From assembly GCA_030630935.1 (NCBI GenBank), contig DAOVMD010000108.1, positions 1-8,561 of the forward strand: a DNA stretch of 8,561 bases, written 5' to 3'. Position numbers and translations under genes: made by a program. Of this stretch, positions 1-6,191 are shown piece after piece. This stretch comes from Candidatus Mcinerneyibacteriota bacterium. Lineage in GTDB: Bacteria; AUK180; JAQVHJ01. How positions within the stretch are numbered: position 1 is the first letter of the stretch; each line of letters opens with the position of its first letter. The notes beneath the pieces are model-generated. The model worked only from the letters and a program-made list of their open reading frames with translations. It searched no databases and was not told where the DNA came from.

Positions 1-307
1 CTCCGTTTAATAAGGCTTGAACGGCAATTTCCTCAGAACCTAAACCGGTTATGAAGATGATTATTAAATCCTTTAAATGAGAACGAAGAAGCTTTAACCA
101 ATCAAGACCTAGCTTCGAACCGCAAATCTTGTTATCCAAAAATAAAATGTCAATACGCTTTTCCAATACTAAAGATAATAGATCGTCATCACCATCAGAA
201 TGAAAAACACCATTTGATACATCTTTGAATAACTCTTGAAACACTTGAAAAATCTCAACCTTGTCATCTACTATTAAAATGTTCCGGGATTTTAAGGTCG
301 TTTCCAT
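1..307 (-). CDS. Stand-alone-type response-regulator receiver domain, 3' end outside window
   Basis: About 102 residues are visible, starting at ATG (307-305) behind a perfect AGGAGG (318-313) at 5-nt spacing. They form most of a CheY-like receiver: a beta1 strand with the acidic pair in ILIVDD (D14, D15), the predicted phospho-acceptor D58 in ILFLD, and the switch threonine T87 in FITG. The conserved lysine of beta5 would lie just past the window edge. The residues after D58 (NKICGSKLG) lack the usual (R/K)MP turn, so this is a divergent receiver. It lies 182 bp downstream of the NtrC-type regulator on the same strand and may be a second output or phosphate sink of the same kinase, or belong to the next transcription unit. 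Whether an output domain follows cannot be seen. The receiver fold is well supported; the role is inference. Confidence 0.85.
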   Translation of the reverse strand, partial: METTLKSRNILIVDDKVEIFQVFQELFKDVSNGVFHSDGDDDLLSLVLEKRIDILFLDNKICGSKLGLDWLKLLRSHLKDLIIIFITGLGSEEIAVQALLNG

Positions 308-332
308 GCTTACCTCCTTTCATCTTCTTATA

Positions 333-349
333 TACAAATTCTATTCCAA
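333..349 (-). promoter_or_regulatory. Possible sigma54-like (-24/-12) promoter before the receiver gene
   Basis: The minus strand reads TTGGAATAGAATTTGTA. It resembles the sigma54 consensus YTGGCACGRNNNTTGCW, with GG at -24 and TTTG near -12. The normally near-invariant -12 GC is GT here, so the match is imperfect. It would place the start of transcription about 16 nt before the ATG at 307, leaving just enough leader for the AGGAGG. The neighbouring gene encodes a sigma54 activator, which makes the idea reasonable. In a 182-bp AT-rich gap a chance match is also possible. Confidence 0.25.
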
Positions 350-357
350 CTTTGGAA
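344..357. promoter_or_regulatory. 14-bp inverted repeat, possible operator
   Basis: A perfect inverted repeat TTCCAA-CT-TTGGAA lies 37-50 bp upstream of the receiver gene's start and overlaps the -24 end of the possible promoter. Its size and position fit a binding site for a dimeric regulator. No protein can be assigned and no second copy was seen nearby. Confidence 0.3.
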
Positions 358-413
358 ATTCTGAATAAATACCAATATACTGTAGGTTAGGGTTAATTAC
401 AAAATTATATAGA

Positions 414-429
414 TTTAGATTTATCTAAA
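414..429. repeat. 16-bp perfect palindrome with TT spacer
   Basis: TTTAGAT-TT-ATCTAAA is a 7-bp-arm inverted repeat with a 2-nt TT spacer in the gap between the NtrC-type gene and the receiver gene. On the minus strand the preceding bases are a T-run and the following bases are AT-rich, so it is not a convincing terminator. The same short-palindrome-with-TT layout recurs three times at 7753-7839. Confidence 0.5.
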
Positions 430-489
430 AAAATGGGTCAAAACATACCAGAAGATAAATTTGTGCGGATATATGAGAAGTTATGAATA

Positions 490-1893
490 TTATTTAGATG
501 GGTCGAAATGGGGCGGTGAGTCAAACTGTCCCATGTCAATCAAATGCTTTTTAATCAGGCGTGCTAATCTTTTTCTATTTGTACCAAGAATCAAAGCGGC
601 TTGGGATTTATTACCATTTGTTTGAAGCAGAGCCCTGGTTATAGTTTCTATTTCAGTTTGTTCCAGAGTTTTGATTATAGTATTTTCAATATCGTGAAAT
701 ACGTCCACCTTGGTAAATTCTTTAAAGGTTTTCGGCAGGTCATCGACATCGATGATATTATCAATATCCATTACGATTGCTCTTTCAATAAAGTTTTCTA
801 ATTCTCTAATATTCCCGGGCCAGTCATAAAGAATCAGGAAGTTCATTGCTTGATTAGCAACATACTTAATTTTTTTATTTAGTATTTCATTATATTTATT
901 AATAAAGTGATTTATAAGTATAGGAATATCTTCTTTCCTATCTTTAAGTGAGGGTAGGGTTAATTCAATAATATTTATTCTAAAATAGAGGTCTTCTCTA
1001 AACTTTTGTTCCTCAATTAATTTTTTTATATTTTTATTTGTAGCAGAAAGAATTCGGACATTGACTTTTTTTATTTTATTACTCCCGACTGCTCTAATCT
1101 CACCATTTTGAATAGCTCTCAGAAGTTTACTCTGAACTTCGAATGGTATTTCTGCAATCTCATCGAGGAACAGGATTCCATTATCAGATTCTTCAAAGAG
1201 TCCTTTTTTATCAGCAACGGCATCGGTGAAGCTTCCTTTTTTATGGCCAAATAATTCCGATTCGAATAATGCTTTTGGTATAGTACTGCAATTTATAGTG
1301 ACAAATGGTTTATCTTTGAATATGGAGTTTGTATGTATTGCCTTTGCAATCAATTCCTTACCTGTTCCTGATTCACCTAAGATCAGGACATTACTCTTTA
1401 TATTTCTAATTTTAAGTATTGTTTTAAAGATTTGTATCATCTTATAATCCAACCCGATAATACCTTCAAATCCAAACTTATCTTTTATTTGCTTTTTCAG
1501 AAATGAATTTTCCTTCTTCAAATTACTTCTCTCGAGCGCATTCTCTATACTGATTCTAATTTTATCTAATTGAAAAGGTTTTGAAATGAAGTCGAATGCC
1601 CCGATTTTAATTGCCTTCACCGCATTTTCAATTGACCCGAATCCGGTCATGATTATAAACTCTGTCTCAGGGCTAATTTCTTTGACTTTCTTTAATAGAT
1701 CGATACCGGAAAGCCCGGGCATCCTGAGATCAGAAATTATTAAATCCGTATCCTGGTTTGCAAGGAATTGTTTAAAAGCTGTATCTCCATCATTACATAG
1801 AATAGGGAAGTACCCCAATTCATCAAGGAGTCTTTTAAAGACTTCTAATAAATTACTTTCATCATCTACTACTATGATTTTATTCTTTCTCAA
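490..1893 (-). CDS. NtrC-family sigma54-dependent response regulator
   Basis: A 467-residue, three-domain regulator. The N-terminal receiver has the acidic pair D10/D11 (IIVVDDE), phospho-Asp D55 (LIISD), T83 and K105 (SKPF). The central AAA+ domain has Walker A GESGTGKE (about 173-180), Walker B GILFLDEI, the FREDLYFR segment with likely arginine fingers, and sensor II WPGNIREL (about 358-365). The C-terminus carries a Fis-type helix-turn-helix (about 413-450). Such proteins hydrolyse ATP to open sigma54-RNA polymerase promoters. The sigma54-contacting GAFTGA loop reads GSFTDA. The start chosen is TTG at 1893, 6 nt after AGGAG (1904-1900); the longer frame opens with another TTG at 1914 that has no good ribosome site. 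The chosen start overlaps the kinase gene by 14 bp, so translation is probably coupled and the kinase is the likely phosphodonor. The tail after the HTH (QFDSPPHFDPSK) is encoded by DNA resembling spacer sequence elsewhere in the window. Confidence 0.93.
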   Translation of the reverse strand: MRKNKIIVVDDESNLLEVFKRLLDELGYFPILCNDGDTAFKQFLANQDTDLIISDLRMPGLSGIDLLKKVKEISPETEFIIMTGFGSIENAVKAIKIGAFDFISKPFQLDKIRISIENALERSNLKKENSFLKKQIKDKFGFEGIIGLDYKMIQIFKTILKIRNIKSNVLILGESGTGKELIAKAIHTNSIFKDKPFVTINCSTIPKALFESELFGHKKGSFTDAVADKKGLFEESDNGILFLDEIAEIPFEVQSKLLRAIQNGEIRAVGSNKIKKVNVRILSATNKNIKKLIEEQKFREDLYFRINIIELTLPSLKDRKEDIPILINHFINKYNEILNKKIKYVANQAMNFLILYDWPGNIRELENFIERAIVMDIDNIIDVDDLPKTFKEFTKVDVFHDIENTIIKTLEQTEIETITRALLQTNGNKSQAALILGTNRKRLARLIKKHLIDMGQFDSPPHFDPSK

Positions 1894-4501
1894 TTTGAAC
1901 TCCTGAATAATCAAACGGGAATATACATAGAAATTTAGTCCCGCTATTTAATTGGCTTTGAACTTTTATCTCACCCTGGTGCAGATCCATGATCTTCTTA
2001 CAAATCGAAAGGCCCAGACCTGTTCCCGGGATGTTATGGTGTCTCTTTTCAATCCTGAAGAAAGGTTCAAATAAACGTTTTAGTTTATCATTCTGGATTC
2101 CAATCCCGGAATCTTCAATAGATATGATTTGTTTGTTATTCTCATCTTTAATTATTACATTTATGAATCCTTCAGGTTTATTGTATTTTATGCTATTTGA
2201 AATCAGGTTAGATAATAAATGATAAATTTTATCTTTATCTCCATTGAATTGCTTCGTAGTAATTTCAGTTTTAATTTTAATCATTTTTGATTTTAAATCA
2301 TTATCAAAGGTTTTTTCGATTCTTTTAATTACTTCAGTAATATCAAATAGCCTGGGTGAAAATATTTCCTTCTGTACTTCAAACCGAGAGAGTCTTAATA
2401 AATCTTCAATTTGATTAAGTAGATGTTCTGAATCAACTGCAATAATGTCTATTAATTTTTTATTATCTTCATCAGGGTCATTTTTGAACTTCTTCTTCAG
2501 GATTTTTACTCCGCCGATGATTGATGTTAACGGGGTCTTCAGTTCATGTGATAAGCTCGATATGAATTCTGTCTTTAATTCCTCAACCTTCTTATACCTG
2601 GAGATATCCTCAAAAACTAAAACCATTCCTGTCTCCTTCCCTTCATCATCTGTCATTAAACCGATATTTATATAATAATAAAGTTCGCCTATCTTAAATT
2701 CAATGGGGCTTTCTTCAGCCTTTCCTATCTTACTATATAAATCCGGTATATTAAAAGAATTATTGTCAAAGTGAGATTTTAAAATATCTTCGTAACTCTT
2801 ATTTAAAACTTCAGCCTTATCCGGAAGGTTAAAAATTTCTAATGCAGTAGAATTAATTTCAATAATTTTTCCGAACTTATTTGTAACAATAATTCCATCA
2901 TTAATACTTTCAAAAAATGATTCGAGGGAATCTTTCCGGTTAGTAATTTCCCTTGAATGTTTTAGTGCCTGGTCAAATTGATTTCGGACATTCTTGAATG
3001 AAGATGCGTTCATAAGCGCGTGTCCCACAATTTGAGAGAAACTGCTGATAAGCTGCATCTCAATTTTCTTGAATTTATTCTCCTCAGTCCTATTTGCAGC
3101 CAGGAGTACTGCGGATAACTCACCTTTTATAAAAATTGGTGAGATCAGAGATTCAGAAATTGATTCAACTCCGCATTTCTTAAGAGCATCTAAAAATTCT
3201 TTTGGAAAGTCATTGGGATGAGTAATTTTTATAACCCCTTTAAGTTGAGATGTATCTGTAATAAGTTCATTGGTTAGAAGCTTGAAATTTCTGATTAATT
3301 CAAACTTATTTGAAATATTAATCTTATCCCCTGAAATATCTTCAAAATGAAGGTAATCACTCGAAGGTTCTTTTATAAAGAGTATTCCAATATCAGAATT
3401 TAATAATTTCGAGAGATAAAATAGGATATTCTTTACCAGGACACTCCAGTTCAAAGTTGAAGTCAGGAGTTTATTAATCTCAATTAAATATGATAACTTA
3501 ATTGTATCTTCAATAGCAGAATGAAATGTTTGAAATCTCCCTAAATAGTTATCTAAAATTGTAATCATTTGATTAAATAGATTGAAATGGTTTCCGGAAA
3601 TTTCTGTGATCTCCGGAAATTCGAGACATAAAATTGATTTTTTATTTCGGAGTTTTTGTGACATCTCTAAAAGAACTAACTGGCTATTATTATTATAATC
3701 TTTGGGGATTGTATTAAAGTATTTTAATATTTTTTGATATGGAATTATAGTAAGACCAGTAATTGGAATATCTAATGTTAATTGAATATCTGTACTTGAA
3801 ATTGAAACCTTGCCTTTTTTTCTGATTGCGATAGAAGATGAAGTCAGGGTATTCGGATCATCATGCTCCTGATAAAAAAGCATAGCTGACCTGATGAAAG
3901 TCAGATCCAAAGTATTCTCAAATATTAAATTTTCGAAACAATCGGCGTTCCTGCAGTTCATTAACCTGGTAATAAAATTAGAGATAAATTCTGTCTCGCC
4001 TGAGTCTCCCGATTCACCTTTATGAAAAACTCTCCATGCATTGATTGTGATCCCTGATAATACAACAGCAATAAAGATAATTGAAGCGAAAAAATTCTCT
4101 TCAGCCAGAATTCTGTAAGAGATTATAGAAAACATTGTTATTAAAATAAAAAATATTATAATTAAATTCTTAAAGTCTTTGATGATCACGGATGTAAATA
4201 TTAAGATAAAGATAAATGGGAAAAACTCCATATTTTCAAAGAAATACTTATGTATTAATAGAGACGAAAATATTAAGTTGATTATAAACAAGAGCTCCTC
4301 AATTTTAAAACCTGAGATAAATTTCTTTGGGAAAAGGATTACGGATAAATTAAATAGTATGGAAGAGAAAGCCAGGATATAAAGGTAAAGAGGTAAGTTA
4401 AGACCTTTCGATATTAAGAGGTAACCGAATATTAATATTATGTAGGATAAATTGAATAAATAATAATTCTTCTTTGTAATCTTATCTAATTTTGTTCCCA
4501 T
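1880..4501 (-). CDS. Membrane-bound GAF/PAS sensor histidine kinase
   Basis: An 873-residue hybrid-less histidine kinase. Residues 1-157 hold about six hydrophobic segments (roughly 14-32, 37-57, 69-87, 92-108, 112-131, 136-155), with only short loops and no large periplasmic sensor. Residues about 170-325 are a poorly recognised cytoplasmic region, perhaps a degenerate GAF. A GAF-like domain (about 340-500) and a PAS domain (about 525-640) follow. The HisKA box is SSLSHELKTPLTS with phospho-acceptor H652. The ATPase domain has N-box residues N765 and N769, the G1 box DSGIGI (D797), the F-box FEPFF and the G2 box GTGLGL. All catalytic motifs are intact. It should autophosphorylate at H652 and pass phosphate to the NtrC-type regulator encoded immediately downstream. 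The ATG at 4501 has only a weak GGGA-like ribosome site and lies 15 bp after the preceding gene, consistent with one operon. The signal sensed cannot be deduced. Confidence 0.95.
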   Translation of the reverse strand: MGTKLDKITKKNYYLFNLSYIILIFGYLLISKGLNLPLYLYILAFSSILFNLSVILFPKKFISGFKIEELLFIINLIFSSLLIHKYFFENMEFFPFIFILIFTSVIIKDFKNLIIIFFILITMFSIISYRILAEENFFASIIFIAVVLSGITINAWRVFHKGESGDSGETEFISNFITRLMNCRNADCFENLIFENTLDLTFIRSAMLFYQEHDDPNTLTSSSIAIRKKGKVSISSTDIQLTLDIPITGLTIIPYQKILKYFNTIPKDYNNNSQLVLLEMSQKLRNKKSILCLEFPEITEISGNHFNLFNQMITILDNYLGRFQTFHSAIEDTIKLSYLIEINKLLTSTLNWSVLVKNILFYLSKLLNSDIGILFIKEPSSDYLHFEDISGDKINISNKFELIRNFKLLTNELITDTSQLKGVIKITHPNDFPKEFLDALKKCGVESISESLISPIFIKGELSAVLLAANRTEENKFKKIEMQLISSFSQIVGHALMNASSFKNVRNQFDQALKHSREITNRKDSLESFFESINDGIIVTNKFGKIIEINSTALEIFNLPDKAEVLNKSYEDILKSHFDNNSFNIPDLYSKIGKAEESPIEFKIGELYYYINIGLMTDDEGKETGMVLVFEDISRYKKVEELKTEFISSLSHELKTPLTSIIGGVKILKKKFKNDPDEDNKKLIDIIAVDSEHLLNQIEDLLRLSRFEVQKEIFSPRLFDITEVIKRIEKTFDNDLKSKMIKIKTEITTKQFNGDKDKIYHLLSNLISNSIKYNKPEGFINVIIKDENNKQIISIEDSGIGIQNDKLKRLFEPFFRIEKRHHNIPGTGLGLSICKKIMDLHQGEIKVQSQLNSGTKFLCIFPFDYSGVQIEKE
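1900..1904 (-). promoter_or_regulatory. Shine-Dalgarno deciding the TTG start of the NtrC-type regulator
   Basis: AGGAG lies inside the last codons of the kinase gene, 6 nt before TTG at 1893-1891. It supports that TTG over the upstream TTG at 1914, and the 14-bp overlap suggests translational coupling with the kinase. Confidence 0.65.
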
Positions 4502-4516
4502 GCTTGAATCGTCCCA

Positions 4517-4975
4517 TTAAATGAGTTCAGCTTTATTATATACTATTTCAGGCTTAATTTGCAAGTGCTTTTTTTCTACGTATTGATTTTCTTTTCTATA
4601 TGTTTTAATTAGCTGCGGAATCCTGATTAAGGAAATTGAGAATCCTACACCAATCAATCCTGCTTCCTGATCCATCTTTCTACCGGGATGATCTTTAATA
4701 GTATTCAGGGCTACACATAAAATTAGGTTTACAAGGGTAGTGGAAGCAATTGATAGAAGCTCTGCATCCGGTTCACTTAAATTTAAACCGGTTTGATAAT
4801 ATCTCTTAAAGAGACGATAACTGGTATAAGTTGTGATTGAGAATAGAGCCAGGCTTTCGTAATTGGAACTTGTCCAAGTTGGATATCTGACCAGCTCCAA
4901 ATGCATCTCTTCCTCTGAGTGAACTGTTAACATACTGAGGATGACTATAATTAGAATTATAAGATACTTTTTCAT
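4517..4975 (-). CDS. Small exported or membrane protein of unknown function
   Basis: This 152-residue protein is not recognised. It starts MKKYLIILIIVILSML and has a signal-like N-terminus ending near HSEEE at residues 19-23. Two or three further hydrophobic stretches (about 42-56, 73-92 and 105-120) are followed by a basic, polar C-terminus. The ATG at 4975 is preceded by GGGAG at 7-nt spacing. The segment MDQEAGLIGVGFSISLIR (about 101-118) loosely resembles VDFTLDLLGVVSALYL in the upstream gene's product, so the two may be diverged tandem paralogues; this is a by-eye impression. It sits between the YfiM-like gene and the sensor kinase (15 bp before the kinase), so a role in the membrane with the six-TM kinase is plausible but unproven. 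The upstream frame overlaps its first 170 bp. Confidence 0.75.
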   Translation of the reverse strand: MKKYLIILIIVILSMLTVHSEEEMHLELVRYPTWTSSNYESLALFSITTYTSYRLFKRYYQTGLNLSEPDAELLSIASTTLVNLILCVALNTIKDHPGRKMDQEAGLIGVGFSISLIRIPQLIKTYRKENQYVEKKHLQIKPEIVYNKAELI

Positions 4976-5315
4976 TTTTCAACTCCCTGTTTTTTTTGTG
5001 ATAATTTAAATATAATGCTGAGACAACACCTAGGAGATCAAGAGTAAAATCAACCCTGTCAAACTCAGCATCAAGATATTTTTCCTTTGAATAACCGATT
5101 ATGACCATTAAACCTGCTACGATTAATGGATTATACTTTGGATCTACAATTCTAATATTGAATCTATCATTTAATATATCAAGTGTTTTTGTGCCAATTA
5201 CAACACCTGAAAAACTGAAACTGAGATGAAGTGTCGAGCTCCCGTCAAGACTCTCTGAATAAATAAATGTCGGGATAACCAATAGTAAACAGATAAATGT
5301 TAAAACCTTTTTCAT
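4806..5315 (-). CDS. YfiM-like small exported protein; reading frame probably shifted at an A8 tract
   Basis: As read, 169 residues from ATG at 5315. The frame is open 28 codons further (to 5399), but only the internal start gives a clean signal peptide, MKKVLTFICLLLVIPTFIYS. The mature part has a helical pattern, HLSFSFSGVVIGTK, then IIGYSKEKYLDAEFDRVDF and TLDLLGVV. The spacing of K77/E78, D82, D89, D93 and the following Gly recalls the YfiM/DUF2279 family of small periplasmic or lipoprotein-like proteins; no lipobox cysteine is present. After about residue 107 the frame runs 170 bp into the next gene and becomes Asn/Ser-rich, unlike a conserved tail. An A8 run at 4997-4990 sits just before this change. 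One extra A would end the protein at residue 114 with a TGA overlapping the next gene's ATG. It is the first gene of the kinase operon. The family call is moderate; the C-terminus as read is doubtful. Confidence 0.7.
   Translation of the reverse strand: MKKVLTFICLLLVIPTFIYSESLDGSSTLHLSFSFSGVVIGTKTLDILNDRFNIRIVDPKYNPLIVAGLMVIIGYSKEKYLDAEFDRVDFTLDLLGVVSALYLNYHKKNRELKNEKVSYNSNYSHPQYVNSSLRGRDAFGAGQISNLDKFQLRKPGSILNHNLYQLSSL
4990..4997 (-). other. A8 homopolymer: candidate frameshift or slippage site
   Basis: Eight consecutive A on the minus strand near the end of the YfiM-like domain. In the sequenced frame the gene overruns the next by 170 bp. With nine A the frame ends at TGA 4974-4972, overlapping the downstream ATG as ATGA. 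With seven A it ends at a TGA about 15 nt after the run. Both alternatives are more operon-like than the sequence as read. Confidence 0.5.
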
Positions 5316-5339
5316 AATAAATTCTTCTCCGAAATTGGT

Positions 5340-5374
5340 GTAGGTGCGGGTAATGTAAGTTCCCCCACACCTAC
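5340..5374 (-). promoter_or_regulatory. Stable stem-loop in the 5' leader of the kinase operon
   Basis: On the minus strand GTAGGTGTGGG (5374-5364) can pair with CCCGCACCTAC (5350-5340) around a 13-nt loop. The stem is 11 bp with a single U-G pair in minus-strand RNA; the same position is a C-A mismatch in plus-strand RNA. That favours a minus-strand transcript. It ends 24 nt before the ATG at 5315 and has no U-run, so it looks like a leader structure or a mobile hairpin rather than a terminator. Confidence 0.5.
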
Positions 5375-5415
5375 ATGTTAAATCTGGTTCAAAGAGCAAT
5401 TACACTATTTTAACA

Positions 5416-5432
5416 TTCATTTCGCGTGCCAG
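5416..5432 (-). promoter_or_regulatory. Possible sigma54-like promoter of the kinase operon
   Basis: The minus strand reads CTGGCACGCGAAATGAA. The -24 element TGGCACG is a perfect match to the sigma54 consensus. The -12 element is ATGAA instead of TTGCA, so the spacing is GG-N10-GA. If used, transcription would start near 5405, about 90 nt before the ATG at 5315, with the leader stem-loop in between. The operon's own NtrC-type regulator makes autoregulation attractive, but the -12 mismatch keeps this tentative. Confidence 0.3.
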
Positions 5433-5594
5433 GAAGGAAGGAGAGTGCAATACCCCAATATAACGGTGTTCTCAGTTTTATTAATGGTTTCTATTTTGTG
5501 GTTTTAAACAGAAAACGGGGTAAAAAGACCATAGCCTTCGCTCTGCAATGAAAAAGTATGAATGCTGCGACCATAAGATATTAAGGGGAGTCAG

Positions 5595-5621
5595 TCCCGA
5601 TGAGGACCAACCGAATCGGGA
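5595..5621. repeat. Hairpin with TCCCGAT/ATCGGGA stem, copy 1
   Basis: TCCCGAT (5595-5601) and ATCGGGA (5615-5621) form a perfect 7-bp stem with a 13-nt loop. The same stem sequence recurs with different loops at 5867-5892 (arms swapped) and 7608-7628. Confidence 0.6.
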
Positions 5622-5624
5622 AAT

Positions 5625-5645
5625 AATGAACAATGAAGAATGAAA
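5625..5645 (+). repeat. Three tandem 7-bp units, consensus AATGAAN
   Basis: The units are AATGAAC, AATGAAG and AATGAAA, back to back. A related array lies at 5672-5692, and the two flank a small hairpin TAGC-N8-GCTA (5646-5661). Confidence 0.6.
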
Positions 5646-5671
5646 TAGCATCGCTTCGCTACACAAGTAAG

Positions 5672-5692
5672 AATTAAGAATGAATAATGAAG
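5672..5692 (+). repeat. Three tandem 7-bp units, consensus AATKAAK
   Basis: The units are AATTAAG, AATGAAT and AATGAAG. They match the array at 5625-5645 and are directly followed by the hairpin GGGGT-GAA-ACCCC (5693-5705). Confidence 0.6.
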
Positions 5693-5749
5693 GGGGTGAA
5701 ACCCCATTGCTATGCCTAATAATAATACTTTTCAAAGTACTACCCTTCA

Positions 5750-5772
5750 GTCAAGGTCAGTTTGACCTTGAC
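5750..5772. repeat. Perfect 10-bp hairpin with 3-nt loop
   Basis: GTCAAGGTCA-GTT-TGACCTTGAC. No T-run follows on either strand, so it is not an evident terminator. Part of the right arm and the bases after it (GACCTTGACCATGATTGAA) reappear in changed form at 6021-6039 (GACCTTAACCCTGATCGAA), which suggests copied fragments. Confidence 0.6.
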
Positions 5773-5846
5773 CATGATTGAAGATAATAACATTAGAAAA
5801 ACGATTGAATGCAATTCTAAAAATAGCCGCTGACAAGCGAAGTGCA

Positions 5847-5892
5847 GGCATTCCGTATGCCGAAGGACATCGGGAAGAGGTCGTCCCGATGT
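5847..5892. repeat. Two adjacent perfect hairpins, second with the shared CATCGGGA stem
   Basis: GGCAT-TCCGT-ATGCC (5847-5861) is followed 5 bp later by ACATCGGGA (5867-5875) and TCCCGATGT (5884-5892), a 9-bp perfect stem with an 8-nt loop. The second contains the same heptamer stem as the hairpins at 5595 and 7608, with arm order reversed. Confidence 0.6.
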
Positions 5893-5930
5893 AAATTCGG
5901 GGTAAACTCCAGACGCAGAGAAAAAAAATA

Positions 5931-6107
5931 AAGAATTTTAACCATGAAGAACATGAAGGGAAAAAACAATTATTCATCCAAAGACCAAAGAATTGTTTCC
6001 CAAACAAAGTAGGGGTTAATGACCTTAACCCTGATCGAATGAATTTAATCCTCCCGAATGAAATGTATGAAAACAATAAAAATTAAACACCAAAACAAAT
6101 TTACCTA
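5931..6107 (+). repeat. Dispersed repeat block, copy A
   Basis: About 177 bp matching block B at 7862-8070. The shared parts are the start (TTTTAACCATGAAG, with a 9-bp CATGAAG echo), a second stretch around 5976-6005 that differs from B at one internal base, and an exactly identical 35-nt word at 6046-6080 (B: 8006-8040). The middle differs: A carries the hairpin GGGTTAA-TGACC-TTAACCC (6013-6031), while B has a longer GCGAAGCG-rich insert. No open frame is conserved between copies, so this is a non-coding repeat. Confidence 0.75.
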
Positions 6108-6130
6108 TGAGATCGAAAGAATTTTATTTT

Positions 6131-6165
6131 ACGATTCACTACTCACGATTAACTATTCACTGCTC
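6131..6165 (+). repeat. Five tandem degenerate 7-bp units
   Basis: The units are ACGATTC, ACTACTC, ACGATTA, ACTATTC and ACTGCTC (consensus ACKANTC), contiguous over 35 bp. The last unit overlaps the left arm of the hairpin at 6162-6186. The sequence differs from the heptamer arrays at 5625 and 5672, but the 7-bp period is the same. Confidence 0.6.
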
Positions 6166-6186
6166 AAGCAAGGGATTTGCTTGAGC
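6162..6186. repeat. Perfect 10-bp hairpin with 5-nt loop
   Basis: GCTCAAGCAA (6162-6171) pairs perfectly with TTGCTTGAGC (6177-6186) around GGGAT. It lies between the heptamer array and the 8-bp array, about 48 bp before the -35 of the barrel gene's promoter. No T-run follows. Confidence 0.6.
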
Positions 6187-6191
6187 TAGGC

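Larger units (their letters stand above)
5433..5930. other. Gene-free spacer made of hairpins and short tandem repeats
   Basis: No frame here looks like a gene: the open minus-strand frames have no ribosome site, no recognisable domain, and run through the inverted repeats. The stretch instead holds two heptamer arrays and several perfect hairpins (listed separately), plus a purine-rich run before the next repeat block. The sequence looks like accreted and decayed repeat elements. No tRNA or other structured RNA was recognised. Confidence 0.6.

Noticed and set aside
601-4382. Several plus-strand frames of 66-106 codons opposite the regulator and kinase genes
   Set aside because: They are antisense shadows of two well-supported genes with intact domain motifs.
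5316-5399. 28-codon N-terminal extension of the YfiM-like gene from ATG 5399
   Set aside because: It would put a Cys-rich stretch before a complete signal peptide and is encoded by the leader stem-loop; the ATG at 5315 fits better.
5481-5735. 84-codon open frame on the minus strand
   Set aside because: It covers hairpins and heptamer arrays, has no ribosome site and no recognisable domain; its openness reflects base composition.
5747-6076. 109-codon open frame on the minus strand
   Set aside because: It runs through four inverted repeats and repeat block A, is not preserved in block B, and its Phe/Ser-rich product looks like translated spacer.
6162-6186. 10-bp hairpin as a terminator
   Set aside because: No T-run follows on either strand and no gene ends nearby.
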